This document shows, in pieces, positions 1-11,146 of a stretch of DNA of 64,000 bases. Source of the DNA: Inonotus obliquus (taxonomy: Eukaryota; Basidiomycota; Agaricomycetes; Hymenochaetales; Hymenochaetaceae); the NCBI GenBank assembly GCA_032164295.1, contig JAJHTX010000002.1, positions 4,154,001 through 4,218,000 on the forward strand, in the 5' to 3' direction. The number at the start of each line of letters is the position of its first letter. Position 1 is the first letter of the stretch. The notes beneath the pieces are model-generated. The model did no database searches and was not told where the DNA came from. It saw only the letters and a program-made list of their open reading frames with translations. A program made the position numbers and the translations under genes.

Positions 1-1433
1 TGGCGACACCGTTCGTGAAAGGCCGATTCTCATGACACCTAGAATAGTCATGGGAGCGACCGGCAGACACGAGTACTTGAGTTTAGACGCCAACTCTAAT
101 TGTTGTACTGGCTTGGTAAGATCGGGGGTGCAAGCTTCTGTACAAAGGTGGACCACTCTTAGATCACATTTAGTAATGCTCTTCTACGTCCTGTTTGTGT
201 CGGGTGACGGGAATAAGGGCAACGGAGGCTCTGCCAGTCGACACCCAGCACACATTCAACTCTCGGGCCAAGACCTAGCAAGAAACGATGTATATAGTTC
301 CAGATGACTCATGCTCGCCAAAGACCGAATAGGGACATCCTTGAGACTAGCGCCCAATGGCAGCTTGCCTCACGAGCTCCTTCCAATTAGGCGCTTGCAG
401 GCACGGCGGTCCCAAATGTCTTCTTCACGCATGCTTCCTGTCTTCAAACTTCCCGGATGGCCACCTTGCTTGCGAATACCCAGGTTAGCAACTTTTTGGC
501 GGTTCTCGGACTTGCCTCGAACGGTTGTGCTGCACGATCGCGGAACAAGTTCTTGCTGATACTCTGTGAGATCGAAGCGGATGATACTTGAGTGTCGTGA
601 CGAGTGAGACAGTATATTGTCACGGCGGGCAAAATATAGAATATCAGAGGGTGCGGTATTTAAAATTATTTTTTTGCCGAAATTTTAAATATCGGCAAGC
701 ATATCAGCACGTGATTTATATTTATAATACCGGCGGGATTGATATACTTACCGATATTTAAAGTAGATGTTTAGACTATCTTTCAGGAAGATATGCATAA
801 AAACAGATGGGAATTTAAAATATCAACCCAATCGATATCCATATCGATATAAAAAATATGGGCACGTGGTTTATATAAATAATATCGGCAAGGTCGAAAT
901 GCTTACTGATATTTAAAATAATTGCGAGAAAAATTCTTTAAATTTAATGCCCGCTGATATCCTATTTTGCCCGCCGTGTGTTTGTATAAAAGATCACGTG
1001 CAGGAAAGTCGTGGCAATGAGCAACTTTCTAACTTTCTTTCTCGTCGATTTCTTGCTGCACTATTGCTTGTTATACATTTCAGAAATACTTAGCTACATG
1101 TCTCAGTAATTATTTATAGATATTACAAACACCTTGAAGGAATGATGCGTCCGTACGCCATGAGAAATATACATGCAGGCTTGGAGTCCAAGACTTCTCT
1201 TCGGATTGATATTATGCTGATAAAGGGTATGTATCGTCGAGCAGTCGAGTGAAGCTGGACGGCAAGAAGTTAGTCAGACGATTTAAGAAAGAATCAAATT
1301 TCAGAAGAAAAATCAGAGAACATTTGGCAATATCGGTTTGTCCGCAGATCCAAATATCGGATTCGGTACAGGTCTGATGAAGGTTCATCACAGAGAAATA
1401 AAAGGATCACGAATACTTACATACGAAAACGGT
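1..1433. other. No recognisable gene; AT-rich diverged repeat
   Basis: No open frame here has codon structure or a motif I can assign. From about 655 to 1000 the sequence is strongly AT-rich and contains two diverged copies of one unit, at about 706-770 and 860-922. Each copy has a CACGTG core, then a TTTATAT/ATAAT block, a CGGC block and a GATATTTAAA end. This looks like decayed repeat DNA. A plain intergenic origin cannot be excluded. Confidence 0.4.
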
Positions 1434-2272
1434 CTAGGCGGAAGTTGGCATAGGTGGACGCATCGTAGCAGCGGAGACAAATCGCTCGTTTCGAAACTGA
1501 GATGACTGCCCATAGAACCATCCCTCCTCCACAAATTTCGATTCGCCATCTGATCCGTCAGAGTCAACATCAGGTTCTCCACAGTCCTCAACATACACGC
1601 CTACACCAGGTCCTTCTTCTGGCTCGATCAGTACAGACACCCCCGCCACATTTCCTCTCTCCTCATATTCTTGAGAGATCTGGAGGCGTCGCAGTGCAGA
1701 TATAAGGTCCTCTGCAAGCGGCGAGTTATTTGGAGGACCTTCGCGTGTTGATTCCCAGCCCACGGGCGGAGATCCTGGAGGAGAGATGAGGAAATTCCGC
1801 TCGACTGCAGGGGGGCGAAGGTGATGTGGTGAGAACTTGAAGTGCGGGTTCGATGGCGTCGATGAACCAGAGGAGGAAAGGATGGGGGTGGGATCAGCAC
1901 GATACACACGCAACAGTGTTTCCGGACTACATAACTTCAGTCTCGTTGATACAGACGAGAATGGACAAAGAAGTCTGACCTTGCAAGGGTAGCCTCAACT
2001 TTCAGTCCATCAGATCCCAACTTCGCGCTTTCTGCATCGTCCTCGCTGTAATAGACAAGGATTACACGTGCGAAGGAGCGAATAGGTGCCCAAGCATATA
2101 TATCGCCAAACGCCGCGAAGTATGAACGCAACGCCTCAAGTACGCTTGGGTGGAAAAACGCCGCTGGCAGATTGGTAACGACGAGCGAGTTTGTCCGAGC
2201 GGCCACTGAGCCTCCGCTGGATAGTGGTGGTGTAGATGGGACAGAGACAACTAGGCCTGAGCTTAATGCCAT
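1434..2272 (-). CDS. rcn1: Calcipressin (regulator of calcineurin), RCAN/Rcn1 family
   Basis: Calcipressins bind and modulate the Ca2+/calmodulin-dependent phosphatase calcineurin in the cytoplasm. Two exons fit: 2272..1980 and 1926..1434, with a 53-nt GT-AG intron. They sum to 262 codons (261 aa). The N-terminal part (about residues 25-97) matches the RRM-like fold of the family. Residues 143-156 carry the family signature FLISPPGSPPVGWE. The C-terminus ends in a short RPPMP motif, which resembles the C-terminal calcineurin-contact segment of RCANs. The start is the first ATG of the open frame. The region in between is Ser/Pro- and acid-rich. Identification rests on the signature and is strong; the exact C-terminus could change if there is another intron. 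Confidence 0.9.
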
Positions 2273-2899
2273 TGTCAGTTCCGCTGGCTGGATAGGAGAG
2301 GCGAGAGATGAGGGATGGAGTGGAGTCCAAACTTTTCACTGGTGTTGCGCCTAAATAGGCGCCGATAACACCTTCTATATTAGGCAATATGAGGTAAGCG
2401 TCTGCGCTGCGGTTCGTGGCAGTGCGCTTGCCACATAGCATCACAGGTCGCACAGGAGAAAACAAACCCGTTACACGCTTGCCTCCTATTTCACAGCCAT
2501 CTCGCTATAGGCCCGTAGCTTTTAAAGTGACTAAGATATGGACAAATAACCTTTGCTGAAATATAGTTTGCCTGTGTGTTCACTGCATACGGAGACCCAA
2601 CACAATTAGGACGGATTGATTAATGGGGGAACATTATCATATACGCTAGGCTCGCTACCTGGCTAATGCGCTGTACAGCTATATAAAAGACTACGTGTAG
2701 CAGTGATCTCGAAGCTTTCCGCACGGCACGGAGGCACATACAAGTCACACCAAAGACTTGAAGACACAGGATACCTAGTAGCAGGAGGAAATGGTGAGAA
2801 ACCGGTTCGGAAAACGACCGGTTCATCTGAAAAAATGACCACACACCAAAAAGCGAAGATGGTAGAGAAGTCACTTTAGCTGCTCTGACAACGGACAAA
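2273..2899. other. Intergenic, no gene seen
   Basis: This is the upstream region of calcipressin, followed by sequence leading into the degenerate family copy at 2900. Short open frames on both strands show no motif or splice-consistent continuation. Confidence 0.4.
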
Positions 2900-3310
2900 A
2901 TACTGTTTGTTTGGAATGATGGTCATCATAAATACACCCGGAGACGCGGCACGGCTTGCACGAGAATATCGTGGCCTTGCGCCAGACGAGAAGAAAGCTA
3001 GAGATCGATAACGATGCTGGAACTTGAGGAACAATATTGTCACCTGGTGTATGGAAAGGATGGGGAGTAAGTGCTTGTACTCTTTAAAGGTATCCATCCT
3101 CACTGGGCAACTCGCCGGACGCGGAGGGTCAAAAGGAATATCACCTGCAAAAATCTAATACTCCCCAAACCATCGGTATGTTGCGACTGTATTCCCTTAG
3201 TGTATAATGCAATGAATGTGGTACCTATCCTTGAGACATATTTGGATGATCGCGTGAAGGGACGAAGACCGCCGTCGGATAGCAGAAATGACTTATGCAA
3301 ATGTTAGAGT
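2900..3310 (+). pseudogene. Relic of the HLVY/YLYSV gene family (copy a)
   Basis: Three blocks of the family that is better preserved at 5839-6612 and 43143-46347 can be read here in order, but in different frames. They are a GMMVIINTPGD block near 2915, an HLVYGKDGE block near 3041-3067 that runs straight into TAA, and a VCCDCIPL block (which in intact members is intronic sequence just after the donor) near 3175. It is followed by an ETYLDD-like block that matches the start of the family's last exon. Frame changes and stops show it cannot make a full protein. The 3' flank (about 3470-3550) resembles the 3' flank of copy b (about 6680-6775), so the whole locus was duplicated and then decayed. 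Confidence 0.7.
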
Positions 3311-3685
3311 CGAAAGTTAGAGAGGTGGGGCAACTTGAACATCCATAGTCCGCAGATCCGGTGTCAGGAGGGTATGGGACACAAGGTCAAGGTAGCACCA
3401 ATCGCTTTACGCCGCCAGGGATAGTCAAGCTGGACATGAAAAGCACGACTCGGATTAATATTGTGAGCGGGTAGACCAGTCCTCACATCTCTATCAATGA
3501 TAAATGCACTTTTCCAGACGGACTACAGCGTAACCTCGTGAATATTTATGATATTCAGAACATGCTCCATTGCTGCTGAGTTAGTGTAGTGCCCACTACA
3601 ACTTGAACTTTAGCAAGTAACGACCTCACGTGAGAAAGACAGTACTGATAAACGTGATCAAATCTCACCACTATCTCTGCCCATT
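3311..3685. other. 3' flank of relic copy a
   Basis: No gene seen. About 80 bp near 3470-3550 resembles 6680-6775 downstream of copy b. Confidence 0.4.
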
Positions 3686-4739
3686 ATGCTCTCCGTCCCA
3701 GAATCTAGCCCAGCTGAATCGACCAAATTAAAGGCAAGGGCCAGCACTAGTGTTTCGGGTGATAGCATCGGGTTGGGACTGCGAGCTCTCTCTGCTCGGC
3801 AGGAGCGTAGACTCGTCGATTATGTCGAGGATATGTTCCTTGACATAATGCGGAACTACAAGAAGCGGTGAGCAGTCGCTTGTTTCATAAAGGTTTCTCT
3901 GGCATTCATCGAACTTGTTATTCCCATGCAGGGACCATCCGTCGACAACACTCGCAACGTTGCATTCCTACCTCCGCTCGACACACACCCTCCTCTCTCT
4001 CATCCTTCAGATCCCACCTATAGCACAAAATCAAGCGGCACTACGTATTGCACTCCTGCTCCGCTTCACAAGCGAGACGCTTTCTGCCATTCCACGTTAT
4101 CCGTGTCCAGTGTTTGGAAACATAGTGCAGCGCAGGGACAGAGAAGGCGAAATAGGAGACGGAGTGGGTGGCGCGGAGGTGTTGCGAGAACTTCTGAATT
4201 GGCTTGATGAGCTTGATAGAGGGTGGCATGCTGTCCTTTGTTCGAAAGCTTGGGATCCCGATGCTCATGAAGGCGTCGACGTCGACGTTCATTTTCCGCA
4301 GTATGGCAACAGAAGCTCGCACTCAAGTTCGGAACCGGGTTCACAAGGAGGAGTAGACGAGGACGAAGACTTCTCGCCATCCTCCCTCAGCAATTCGGCA
4401 AACTCACTGAGCCAAACTGACCGTACCCGACTCCGGAGCCTTCTTTTATCAGGTACTTCCGGGCTTGAAGAATGGCTTGAAGGTATTCGACCTCCACCTT
4501 CCACCTCGACCGGAAGAGTCAACAACTCGTGTCTACGAACAAATGGAGACCAAGAAGAGCCTGAAGATCTGGACTTAGATGAGGCTGTGGATCTGGGTGG
4601 GGTTGATGATCTCGAAACCACTCTAGAGCACCTCGGTCTTCAGCAAGCCTTTGATGGCCTCTTTTCAAGGACTTTGGCCTCGATGGGAGAGCTGGGTGGG
4701 GAGGTACTTATCTCAGGCGAGGAGCTCGAGATGGAGTAA
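3686..4739 (+). CDS. Conserved fungal hypothetical protein
   Basis: Two exons, 3686..3867 and 3932..4739, are separated by a 64-nt GT-AG intron. They sum to exactly 330 codons (329 aa). The exon-exon junction restores a continuous helical region running from an RQERRLVDYVEDMFLDIMRN segment into a Leu-rich stretch with LLSLILQIPP. The C-terminal half is acidic and Ser-rich, with low complexity, and ends in EELEME. No signal peptide or membrane helix is evident. I recall similar uncharacterised proteins in basidiomycetes but cannot name a domain or function. Confidence 0.7.
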
Positions 4740-4849
4740 GGCGATTGGTGCGTCCATCTTTATGGAATTTTGAGTTGTTAGGGGACGACAGGATGGTCCA
4801 TGAATTGTATAGGTGTTCGTTCATCCTTTCGCGTGGTTGATTTCGATCC

Positions 4850-5530
4850 GTCAGAAGTTATGAATCCACTGACGATTGCTCGACAAGCGATCTTTCTGGA
4901 CCGACCACTGTGCAGCGCCGGTCTTCTGCGACATGTTCCCTACAGATTCGTGCAGGTATGATGTAGTACTTGCGGAAGCGATTGAGGGTATGGGTATGGT
5001 GGATTCCAAAGAGGAAGTGCTTGCGGTGGAGCCTGCAGACGCTCTTGCGAGCGAGGCGAGACGCGAGACGGTTTGCAAAGCATGGGAAGCATGGGAATAT
5101 CGTTTTAGGATGCATAGGGGCCATTCAACTGGTGACTATCTGGTGCAGACCGGGCCGTCAAATGACGGTAATCAAGTTACCAATCTTCATCTATCATGAA
5201 CTCTTCCTTATTCTTTCGACGGTCATTCTGATACGATTTCCCTTTCCCTTCCCTCACTCCTGTTTACGGCATATGCAAAGGTTTCTCCTTGTGACTACCT
5301 GATGAGACAGGGCGGCAGGGCAAAGTCAATATTGATACTCTCTCTGTGCAAATGTGTGTGACATTGATGAGTCGTTCCACTTTGCGACGTTCAGCATGTC
5401 ACAGCTCCATCCAGTCTCAGATGTCGCATTGTGCGCGTACGAACGATGGGGTGAAATACTAGAAGCTTGGCTATTCAGATAACTGATCCAATCCGAGTCC
5501 CTTGTTGTGACTGCAGGCATGTCATTATAG
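4850..5530 (-). repeat. Dispersed repeat R, copy 1
   Basis: The segment shares long stretches, in inverse orientation, with 35385-35770, and part of it with 42110-42510 and 46640-47330. Diagnostic blocks are GACGGTTTGCAAAGCATGGG near 5067, GACGGTCATTCTGATACGAT near 5219, and the CAGATAACTGATCC...TGCAGGCATGTC end near 5477-5522. It lies just upstream of family copy b; another copy lies just upstream of copy d. A short open frame across 4970-5110 is partly kept between copies but has no recognisable product. Confidence 0.65.
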
Positions 5531-5744
5531 GGCTCTTTTGCTCGAGCCTTTGAGGATTGCACATCGTGATGACACATGACTGGTAGGATAACCATGCAGG
5601 GGAGGTCACGTTAGGGGCACGTAGCAATTGCAGAAAGCGTAGTTTGCAGGGCTTTTGGTCTACAACATGAAGTCCAACGCAAAGTAATGACATCCCATTG
5701 CAACCTTATGTGTTATTGCAATGTCACAATGTCCCTTTCTCTTC

Positions 5745-5838
5745 TATAAAGACAGCATGTTTTGAAACACCCTCTCCACCCCCAGCACGCATCTCCTTCA
5801 GCAGCATTTTGCTTTTAAGACCCAAGTTACTCCCTGGA
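5745..5838 (+). promoter_or_regulatory. Conserved promoter and 5' leader of family copy b
   Basis: A TATAAA box at 5745-5750 is followed by a leader that aligns almost block for block with the leader of copy d (46348-46432, minus strand). Shared blocks are TATAAAGAC, CTCCTTCAGCAGCA and CCCAAG-TACTCCCTGGAATG, the last containing the start codon. Conservation outside coding sequence suggests that a complete transcription unit was duplicated. Confidence 0.65.
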
Positions 5839-6612
5839 ATGTCTAAATCTGGTCCACGAAAGAAAACAAGGAGGGCGAGGGCTGGGAACAACGATATACG
5901 CAATTTTTCTCACTTGGCAAGTCATGAACTGGACAATCACGACATAAAGCCTGGCATGGTAGTGTCTGCCTTTACACCTGAATACGTGATAAGGAATGCA
6001 TACGAATATCTTGATCTTAAGCATCCGGAGGAGGCACAGCCAAGAGACTCCATGATCAAGAAAGATGGAAAAATGCCACATCTTCACCTGGTGTACGATA
6101 AGGATTCGGATTACTTGTACACCGTACGACTACTCTTGCTGGGTTTCCCAGAGTATCTAGGGGGGTTCGATAAGCGAACAGCTAAATGAGGCTCCCATCA
6201 AACTGAAATTTGGCGAGTCTCCTGTTGCTCTTAATCGTAAATGGATAACACCTGCAGAAATTGTAAAACTCAGCCGACAACAGGTATGCAGCGATTATAC
6301 TTCCTTGGCGTGTGACGCAGTGGTTGATTCATATACTAGTATGAAAGGGTTCGTAAGACCTCTGTCGAAGATCTTGAACGCTTGAAGAGGATAGCAGACG
6401 CGAACGATAAAAAGGTTAGGAGATTCAAAGAGAATGCCGAAAAAAAAGGCGGCGAGAGGAGGTCGCGGTCGCAAGATCCACAATCTGGGAAACAACCGGA
6501 GACACGGGATAGCAGCACCGACAGCAGTACTAATGATTGGCAAAGTCCACAATGGCGAGTTCCACATGCGTCAAAGATTGAAGGCAACCCGAGGAGGTCG
6601 CTGTCTCAATAA
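5839..6612 (+). pseudogene. HLVY/YLYSV family copy b, frameshifted
   Basis: The start is the ATG at 5839; the longer open frame begins with TTG and overlaps the TATA region. Readable blocks in order are a basic N-terminus (SGPRKKTRRARAG), PGMVV, an EYLDL block, HLHLVYDKDSDYLYTV, then after a frame change QLNEAPIKL and a TPAEIVKL block. A GT-AG intron follows (donor near 6282, acceptor near 6340), and the last exon has IADANDKKVRRFKE and NDWQ and stops at 6612. The join between YLYTV and QLNEAPIKL is not open in any single frame and no plausible intron fixes it, so I call it broken. An unrecognised splice form could rescue it. The function of the family is unknown. Confidence 0.6.
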
Positions 6613-6921
6613 CGAATATGCCATCGTGGAGAGATAAGGGAGTGGTCAAGGACAGATATACTTGATGAGGGAGGGAGGGGGGGCTCACATCTCTATCGAT
6701 ATTATTGGTCAAACATATAGTTAGATGATATAGTACTCCTCCAGTCGGTTTGCAGCGTGACCTCGAATGTAATCATGTTTTTACCATCTCACAAATTCAC
6801 TCAGTACTAGTGTGACTACCATTAAATGATATGTCCAACTGCTTGTTAGCCCGCGACTTCCAGAAACAGCTGTCCTACATCCCTAAGTGTAAGTGAATAT
6901 GCATATTTGCATTTTAGAGGA
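6613..6921. other. 3' flank of copy b, no gene
   Basis: No gene seen. The stretch holds sequence shared with the 3' flank of copy a and ends at the target site of the hAT element. Confidence 0.4.
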
Positions 6922-7129
6922 ACGGCACGTAGGGTTGCCGAAGTCCGGTCCTGGACCGTGTGGACCGCAGTCCGGACACGGACCGAACCAACAGTCCAGT
7001 CCAGTTCAGGTCCGGTTCAGCTGAGGTCCAGGTTGGTTCGGTCCTTGGTCCGGCTCCCTTCTGTTTTTCCGGACCGGGGTGGACCAGTCCGGACCTGGAC
7101 TGGACCGGTTTGGCAGGTACGCAATAAGG

Positions 7130-8018
<889 letters not shown>

Positions 8019-8263
8019 TAGCTAATCAAGTCGGGCCTCAACCTTGTTGACAGGCTAGTAGGACAAGTACCCAGTTAAACTCCGGTAGGTTGCCGTTCGC
8101 AAGCTTCTCTAGTCGGTGGACGACTAATCAATCGTTCCACGCCGTAGAGTAAGAGAGGTTAAGCAGATTAGGTGGTCTTCAGATTAGAAGCTAGATGCCT
8201 AAGAGGACTCGATGTACAAGACGATCGAAAGAAAGATGGGGAGCTACGGTCTAAGTCTACAAC

Positions 8264-8521
8264 TATTTATACCTTTTCCTCATGTTGTGGACGGACCACT
8301 TCCTACGCTCCGTAGTTCCTACTCTCGATCTGATTCGTTATTCTAGCTTCCAAACTCGTCTGGTATTCCTATTGTTCTGCTGCGGATTGACTCATCGACT
8401 GCGCCCTGTGCAAGGCGATGACTCGGCGTTGACTCATCTTGACTTGAACTGAATTGAAACCTATGCTCGGGGTCGGCCTTGTGCTGCGCCCTGTGCATAG
8501 AGTGAGTCAGTGAGTGAGTCA
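8264..8521 (-). promoter_or_regulatory. LTR promoter: TATA box with Gcn4/AP-1-type site cluster
   Basis: A TATAAATAG box (minus strand) occupies 8264-8272. Upstream of it, in transcription sense, are five matches to the bZIP consensus TGASTCA or one-off: 8388-8394, 8419-8425 (TGACTCG), 8430-8436, 8503-8509 and 8515-8521. Equivalent clusters are present in the other copies. Yeast Gcn4 and relatives bind this heptamer. Binding here is inferred from sequence only. Confidence 0.6.
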
Positions 8522-8601
8522 TTGAATGCGTGTTCGTATGCCATTGGTTTTGCATGGCTGCGCCGTAGTTAGAGTTCGCTCGTCCGCAGTTGCTCATGCA
8601 T

Positions 8602-9378
8602 TTAAGGAATTCCGTCGGGGTTCCGTTGTATAGCATCTGGGGCTATGAAGGCTGTGATTTGCTTGTCGCCTCGGGACTCTTGTTCGGGGCCGTCAAGTGT
8701 GATTCGACATCGGATATCATCGTGGGGAAACCAAGGTGGTTTAACGTATGTGCCTATGGCGATGAGTAGCCGTACACTTCGTCGAGTATCGTTCGAAGGT
8801 ATTCTCCAGCCTAGGTATAGGTCTCCTTGTAGTCGAATAGCTTTGCAGTATGCCCATAGTTCCCTGAGTGCGTTTGCAACCCATGCCGCTGTTATCGGTG
8901 AGCGGCGGTTCGTAACATAGTCTGCACTGATCTCCACGAATGTGCTTGGGCACTCGAGTGCTAATATGTCGTGGATTCCTACTATTGTCCAGTGCGTCTT
9001 TGGTTGCATGCCTATTGCCGTATCCATTGCTATTGTTGACCTCGTGCGATTTCGAACGACCTCCGGGGGATTGTGGTATTCTCGATAAGCTGTTGCTCGT
9101 TCGCTGGACACATGATATGTCAACATGCCCGTTGCCTCCCGTAGTATTATCTTGTGTAGGTCTTCGATGATCTGTCGCACTCTTCTGCATTTATAGCAAG
9201 CCGTTGGAGGTTGCTGTACTTGCTGCATCGTTTGCGAAGGTTTAGTGTGATCGTCGGGATTAGCGTTGCTAGCCGATGCTTCTTGATCGTCGGCTTCGGA
9301 TTGTATTAGATTCGCGTGTTCTCCGCTTCTCGCTGTCGATCCTGATCGTCTCCGGCCAGTGAAATTAACCGGTCCCAT
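8602..9378 (-). CDS. U3-encoded ORF of SL1 LTR (copy A), 258 aa, unknown
   Basis: The ATG lies 58 bp inside the LTR edge, with in-frame stops upstream, so the ORF is wholly contained in the LTR. The product is basic and Ser/Gln-rich at the N-terminus, has a CYKCRRVR segment around residue 70, and then a mixed alpha/beta-looking region with no motif I recognise. It has no membrane helix or signal peptide. The same ORF is open in all four copies. In a full element it would be the last frame of the genomic RNA, in the position of accessory genes such as those in the U3 of some retroviruses. Whether it is translated is unknown. Confidence 0.5.
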   Translation of the reverse strand: MGPVNFTGRRRSGSTARSGEHANLIQSEADDQEASASNANPDDHTKPSQTMQQVQQPPTACYKCRRVRQIIEDLHKIILREATGMLTYHVSSERATAYREYHNPPEVVRNRTRSTIAMDTAIGMQPKTHWTIVGIHDILALECPSTFVEISADYVTNRRSPITAAWVANALRELWAYCKAIRLQGDLYLGWRIPSNDTRRSVRLLIAIGTYVKPPWFPHDDIRCRITLDGPEQESRGDKQITAFIAPDAIQRNPDGIP

Positions 9379-9441
9379 CCGGGGTAGTTTCGATCGGCGT
9401 TCCTAATCGAATCAAAATTTCAGCACAATCCTTTCACCTAT

Positions 9442-9710
9442 AACTAACCTTCCACACCCCTTTCACGTCAGGAACAAATGCTTGTCCACCGAGTCTACCT
9501 GTAATAATGACTTCGATCGACACCCAGATAACTTCGTTTGCAAGTGACGATAGTTGGGCAACCATGCTGTTCACGGTTTCCTAACATTTCACCCTGCACA
9601 TCTACGTCGACAACCTTGGATAAGTTCCGTGCGCGACAGCCTTTGTGACTCACGAAATCGAACGCACTTGGTTAGTGAGGTTGCTAAAACTTCGACAGTG
9701 TGCATGGTAA
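9442..9710 (-). pseudogene. Captured fragment of a group III hybrid histidine kinase (HAMP repeats)
   Basis: On the minus strand the sequence reads, with small indels, the repeated HAMP-linker pattern of Nik1/Os-1 type kinases. In order it shows SNLTNQVRSI, a TKAVAHG-like block, SKVVDVDVQGEML, then TVNSMVAQLSSLANEV, LGGQAFVPDVKGVWK and a splice-donor-like GTTAGT. Known members repeat this unit several times ahead of the kinase domain; here only about one and a half units survive. Frame breaks near 9580 and 9630 show it is dead. It lies in the opposite orientation to the USP7 fragment in the same hAT element. Confidence 0.8.
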
Positions 9711-10069
9711 ACCAGATATTCACAGAATATTGGAATTAACAATAATACATCTGGTCCAGGTCCGGACCAGGGTCGGACCTGGACCGAACCAAATGTCCAG
9801 TCCAAGTGTGGTCCGCCAGCCGTCCAGTCCTGTTCCATACAAAGAGCTGGAAAGTGGACCGGTCCGGTTCGAGGTCCAGGCAAAAGTGACTGGACCGGAC
9901 AAGGACCGGACTTCGGCAACCCTAACGGCACGGGTGAGATTGAATACTGTCTCTCTTCATGACGGAAAGGAGTTCAACAGAATCCTCACCCCCCAAACGC
10001 GATGCGTTATAATTCTAAGGTAGGGAGTCACTGCAAACCTGTAGACTTAATGTCAAGGCTATGGTGTGG

Positions 10070-10539
10070 TATTAAATCAAATGGCAAGTAAGACCAAGGA
10101 GGAGTAATCTCAACTCGACTTGGCTTGGGCAGCGGCAGCGTAAACGCAAGTGCACACAGTTGTGGGACGAGCTAGCAATCACAATGATTAACAGACACTT
10201 CAGACTCTCGTCCTGTATATTTAACATACCTAGCAATCACAATGATTACTAGGTTAAGTGTACAGATCAGTATACAAGTACAATAACAATGAAGAGGGAT
10301 TGTACTCACACAGACACTTCAGACTCTCGTCCTGAAGGTGTCAGTGTGAAAGGGAAGGTCTTATATAGACAGAAACACGTGGAGGCGTGAAAACAGGTGT
10401 CCACCATATCGCGAGAGAAAACGCAATTGTGACGAAATGAAATGTAATGAAACAATACAAACGCAATGATAACGGAATCATGAGAAACAAGTCATGGGTT
10501 CAAAGGTAAAGCCTTTGCCTTTATCGCGCCATTCTGACA
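10070..10539 (-). repeat. 3' LTR of the copia element
   Basis: In element sense it starts TGTCAGAATGG and ends in GATTTAATA; the TA end departs from the usual CA. Just inside it lies a polypurine tract, GAGGGGGAG (10540-10548 read on the minus strand). The LTR contains internal duplications: a CTAGCAATCACAATGATTA block twice and an ACAGACACTTCAGACTCTCG block twice. A TATATAAG box is present in sense. Confidence 0.9.
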
Positions 10540-10546
10540 CTCCCCC

Positions 10547-11146
10547 TCAAACATGCGACAGTCCAAATGAGGCTGCAAAGTGTTTGGCCTTTAATGATGG
10601 TAGCGCCTTCGTCATTGTATCTGCCAACATATCTTCAGTTGGGCAGTAAGAAAGTGTTATCCTTCCATCCTCTATCTCCTGACGTATGAAGTGGAAGTCG
10701 ATGTCGATGTGTTTGGTGCGCGCCTGAAACCTGTCATCCTTTGCCAATGCAATAGCTCCTTGATTATCCGACAAGAGAGGAAATGCGAATGGGCTCCAAC
10801 CAAATACTTCCATCGCAAATGATCGCAACCATAAGGCTTCCTTTGTAGCGTATGCTATTGCATAGTATTCGGCTTCGGTAGTTGATAGTGCAACACGAGT
10901 TTGGCGTTTCGACTTCCATGATATTGCTGAACCGTTCAGGAAGAATGCGTAGCCGGATATAGCCCGGCGCCCTTCAGTACTCATCCCATCAGCATCTGAA
11001 TACCCAATGAACAACTGCTCCGGTGATCGACCTAATACCAGTTTCCAATCCATTGTTCCCTTTAAGTACTGGTAGATTTGTTTGACACCGTTCCAGTGCG
11101 TTCGACCTGGTACTTCTGAGAAACGTGCAAGTTGATTGACAGCGTA
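10547..11146 (-). CDS. Copia pol, RNase H part
   Basis: It continues the frame of the RT after a single TAA at 11147-11149. It includes YAVNQLARFSEVPGRTHW and then the RNase H landmarks GYSDADG (the DAD acidic site), TEAEYYA, LSDNQGAIALA and KHIDIDFHFIR, and ends beside the polypurine tract. The one-codon break implies that the TAA is a point mutation or that readthrough is needed. Confidence 0.85.
   Translation of the reverse strand, partial: YAVNQLARFSEVPGRTHWNGVKQIYQYLKGTMDWKLVLGRSPEQLFIGYSDADGMSTEGRRAISGYAFFLNGSAISWKSKRQTRVALSTTEAEYYAIAYATKEALWLRSFAMEVFGWSPFAFPLLSDNQGAIALAKDDRFQARTKHIDIDFHFIRQEIEDGRITLSYCPTEDMLADTMTKALPSLKAKHFAASFGLSHV

Noticed and set aside
2620..3103. Minus-strand frames of 75-92 codons with hydrophobic segments
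   Set aside because: They lie opposite the relic family copy and do not connect to other exons.
4876..5199. 107-codon frame downstream of the hypothetical gene
   Set aside because: It begins with TTG, lies within repeat R and is only partly kept in other copies of the repeat.
8343..8636. 97-codon frame following the 258-codon ORF in the SL1 LTRs, rich in His/Ser/Thr (HSMTHSLTHSMH)
   Set aside because: Its odd composition comes from the repeated TGAGTCA sites; it is cut short in copy B by the insertion and its start overlaps the end of the main ORF.
8645..9170. Open frames of 76-149 codons on the opposite strand or in other frames of the SL1 LTRs
   Set aside because: They overlap the 258-codon frame, repeat in each copy simply because the DNA is repeated, and show no independent start context or motif.
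10547..11053. Independent 168-aa gene near the left LTR
   Set aside because: It is the RNase H end of copia pol, in frame with RT apart from one stop codon.
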